A stretch of 64,000 nt of DNA from Prunella strophiata (Eukaryota; Chordata; Aves; Passeriformes; Prunellidae): contig JAZBQD010000014.1 in the NCBI GenBank assembly GCA_036583965.1, forward strand, positions 42,630,990 through 42,694,989, read 5' to 3'. The notes beneath the pieces were generated by a model. The model saw only the letters and a program-made list of their open reading frames with translations, made no database searches and was not told the origin of the DNA. A program made the position numbers and the translations under genes. Below, one piece after another: positions 62,601 to 64,000 of the stretch (its first letter is position 1; every line of letters begins with the position of its first letter).

Positions 62601-64000
62601 TGCTGGGGAAGTTAAAGCCCACACCTGTAGGGGAACCAACAGGTTTTGTCTTAGTGCTCTGAAAAAATGCCAAAAGCTGCATTTAGTACTGACCTGGACC
62701 CCACTGAAATGGTTAAACTAATTTGAATAATGCTGTGCATCATTACCGTGTCCAAGTGCAGGTACACTCTGGTTGGGAAAAGGATAAATAATTTGCTACA
62801 CTTGTTGTTAAATGTTTTTTACAGTGTCACTTTCTCAGTTACTTGGGAAAAAATGTCTGATCTAAGCCAGCAAGGAAATGACACAACCATAGCTGAATGT
62901 TCAGACTACAAAAAATATACAATGAAGTCTTTAACAGTTTTTCTAATTTCAAATAAAAGCTGTTATGTCCTGGAAAGACAAAATTTGTGAATTTTTGAAC
63001 ATAAGGAGATAAAACTTACTGGAAAAGTTGGAGTCACCATAATATTGTGGAAATACTACAGTTTTCTCTGCAGCTGCCCCAAAAACACACATTAAAAAAA
63101 AAAAGAGAATGTTTCCAGAAATTTGCTCCTAGAAACCATGATATTTTATTTTTAATAAAATACTTTTTTAACCTTTCTATTTCCATGTTAGCTTACTCAG
63201 ACAATCTTCCCTGAGCAACTGAGAAAGCTCCACTCTGTAGAACCCACTTAACAATGCATGTCACAAACTTACCGTTCCATTATCAATGGAATAGATATTT
63301 TTTCAGGAAAAACCTGGATTTATCTGGTGAAAAATATGCATATGGGAGTTTATCACTGATAAGGTCAGAAGGGCTTGTCTTGGCAGTCACTTGTGCAGGT
63401 TACACCCTCTGCCCTCATTGTCATTGTCTCCCCTTACTGTGGTGGCTGATGCATCCAACACTTCAACCAATGTTCATCTTAACTGCAATTCCAGTGGGAT
63501 AAGGAAGTGCTTCCTCTGCATGCTTTCAGTAAAGCTCTCTATTTGTGATAAGCAAAGTGCTTTCTTTTCAAACTGCTGCTGTACATCTCCCCCACCACTT
63601 GCAAGCACAGATTTTCCATTAAAAGTTGAAGAGAGAGGAAGAAAGAGGAATTCTGAAATAAACCCCACTATTAGGTAAGTGACCTAATGTCAGAATACTT
63701 CCCAGCACTTTTAAAGGTAATTTGGTTCTATCCTGTGGCCTATGAAACATTATTAAAAGAACTTGTCAATAACTGTATCCTGCAGGGATAGAACAGGACC
63801 TTCTGACATTAATGAAAACCTGGCAATCAAACTTCATAAGGCTTTACTTATGAAAGAATGAGTATAATTCCACACTTAACACTTAAATGGCTTTCCTTTA
63901 TTTCCCAATCAGACTTCTTCTGTCAAGATGGGTTGCTGTTCTGCTAGGGATGGCCTTAATTTCCACCTAATCTTCAGTAACATTGCTGTTTCTGGGTTGT
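56671..64000. other. Upstream intergenic DNA, no gene recognised
   Basis: 7.3 kb upstream of ANO6. It holds one short CR1 end at 59738-59888, poly-A runs near 58303 and 62286, and a short TA-rich patch near 61376-61400. A mid-GC part at about 62400-62640 is unassigned. In mammals the next gene on this side is DBX2, as I recall, but no homeobox exon was seen here. Confidence 0.7.
59738..59888 (+). mobile_element. CR1 LINE, short 3' end with four octamer tail units
   Basis: The last ~150 bp of a CR1 copy: TTGGAGATACTCAAAAGTCA, then GCAGAGGTCACTTCCAACCT. It finishes with four exact ATTCTGTG units at 59857-59888. It lies about 3.3 kb upstream of ANO6 exon 1. Confidence 0.93.

Noticed and set aside
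56671..64000. An exon of DBX2 or another neighbour gene
   Set aside because: No homeodomain motif or splice-bounded conserved frame was found; the neighbour is probably further upstream.
1..64000. CRISPR array, tRNA, rRNA or bacterial-type system
   Set aside because: No regularly spaced repeats, no tRNA cloverleaf with a recognisable T-loop and no bacterial gene structure were seen; the DNA is vertebrate.

Overview
The window looks like bird chromosomal DNA. It is AT-rich, made mostly of introns, and carries several copies of the CR1 LINE. At least two copies (ends near 40892 and 59888) finish in the ATTCTRTG-type octamer tail typical of avian CR1. A crocodilian or turtle source cannot be fully excluded from sequence alone. 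There are no bacterial-style genes, operons, CRISPR arrays or phage features.

The only gene I can support is the 5' part of ANO6 (TMEM16F), the calcium-activated phospholipid scramblase and ion channel of the anoctamin family. It lies on the minus strand. Its first coding exon is in a CpG island at about 55.85-56.67 kb, and exons 2-13 follow towards position 1. Thirteen coding exons total 1624 nt, or 541 codons plus one base. All have GT-AG boundaries and matching phases, and together they give one uninterrupted reading frame. It covers the acidic N-terminus, the cytosolic domain, TM1, the cysteine-rich outer loop, TM2, TM3 and TM4. The pore and calcium-binding half (TM5-TM10) would lie beyond position 1.

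Layout: 1-14860 holds exons 13 to 4, with introns of 0.36-3.3 kb. 14861-31355 holds introns 3 and 2 around exon 3. 31356-31432 is exon 2. 31433-56382 is the 25 kb intron 1, which holds nearly all recognisable CR1 copies. 56383-56473 is exon 1, with the CpG-island promoter around it. 56671-64000 is upstream DNA with one CR1 copy and no gene I can recognise.

I found no new biological system. The points worth a second look are species-level changes in ANO6, a CR1 copy against the promoter CpG island, a pair of near-identical 36-bp direct repeats, some hairpins, and candidate conserved non-coding elements in intron 1.
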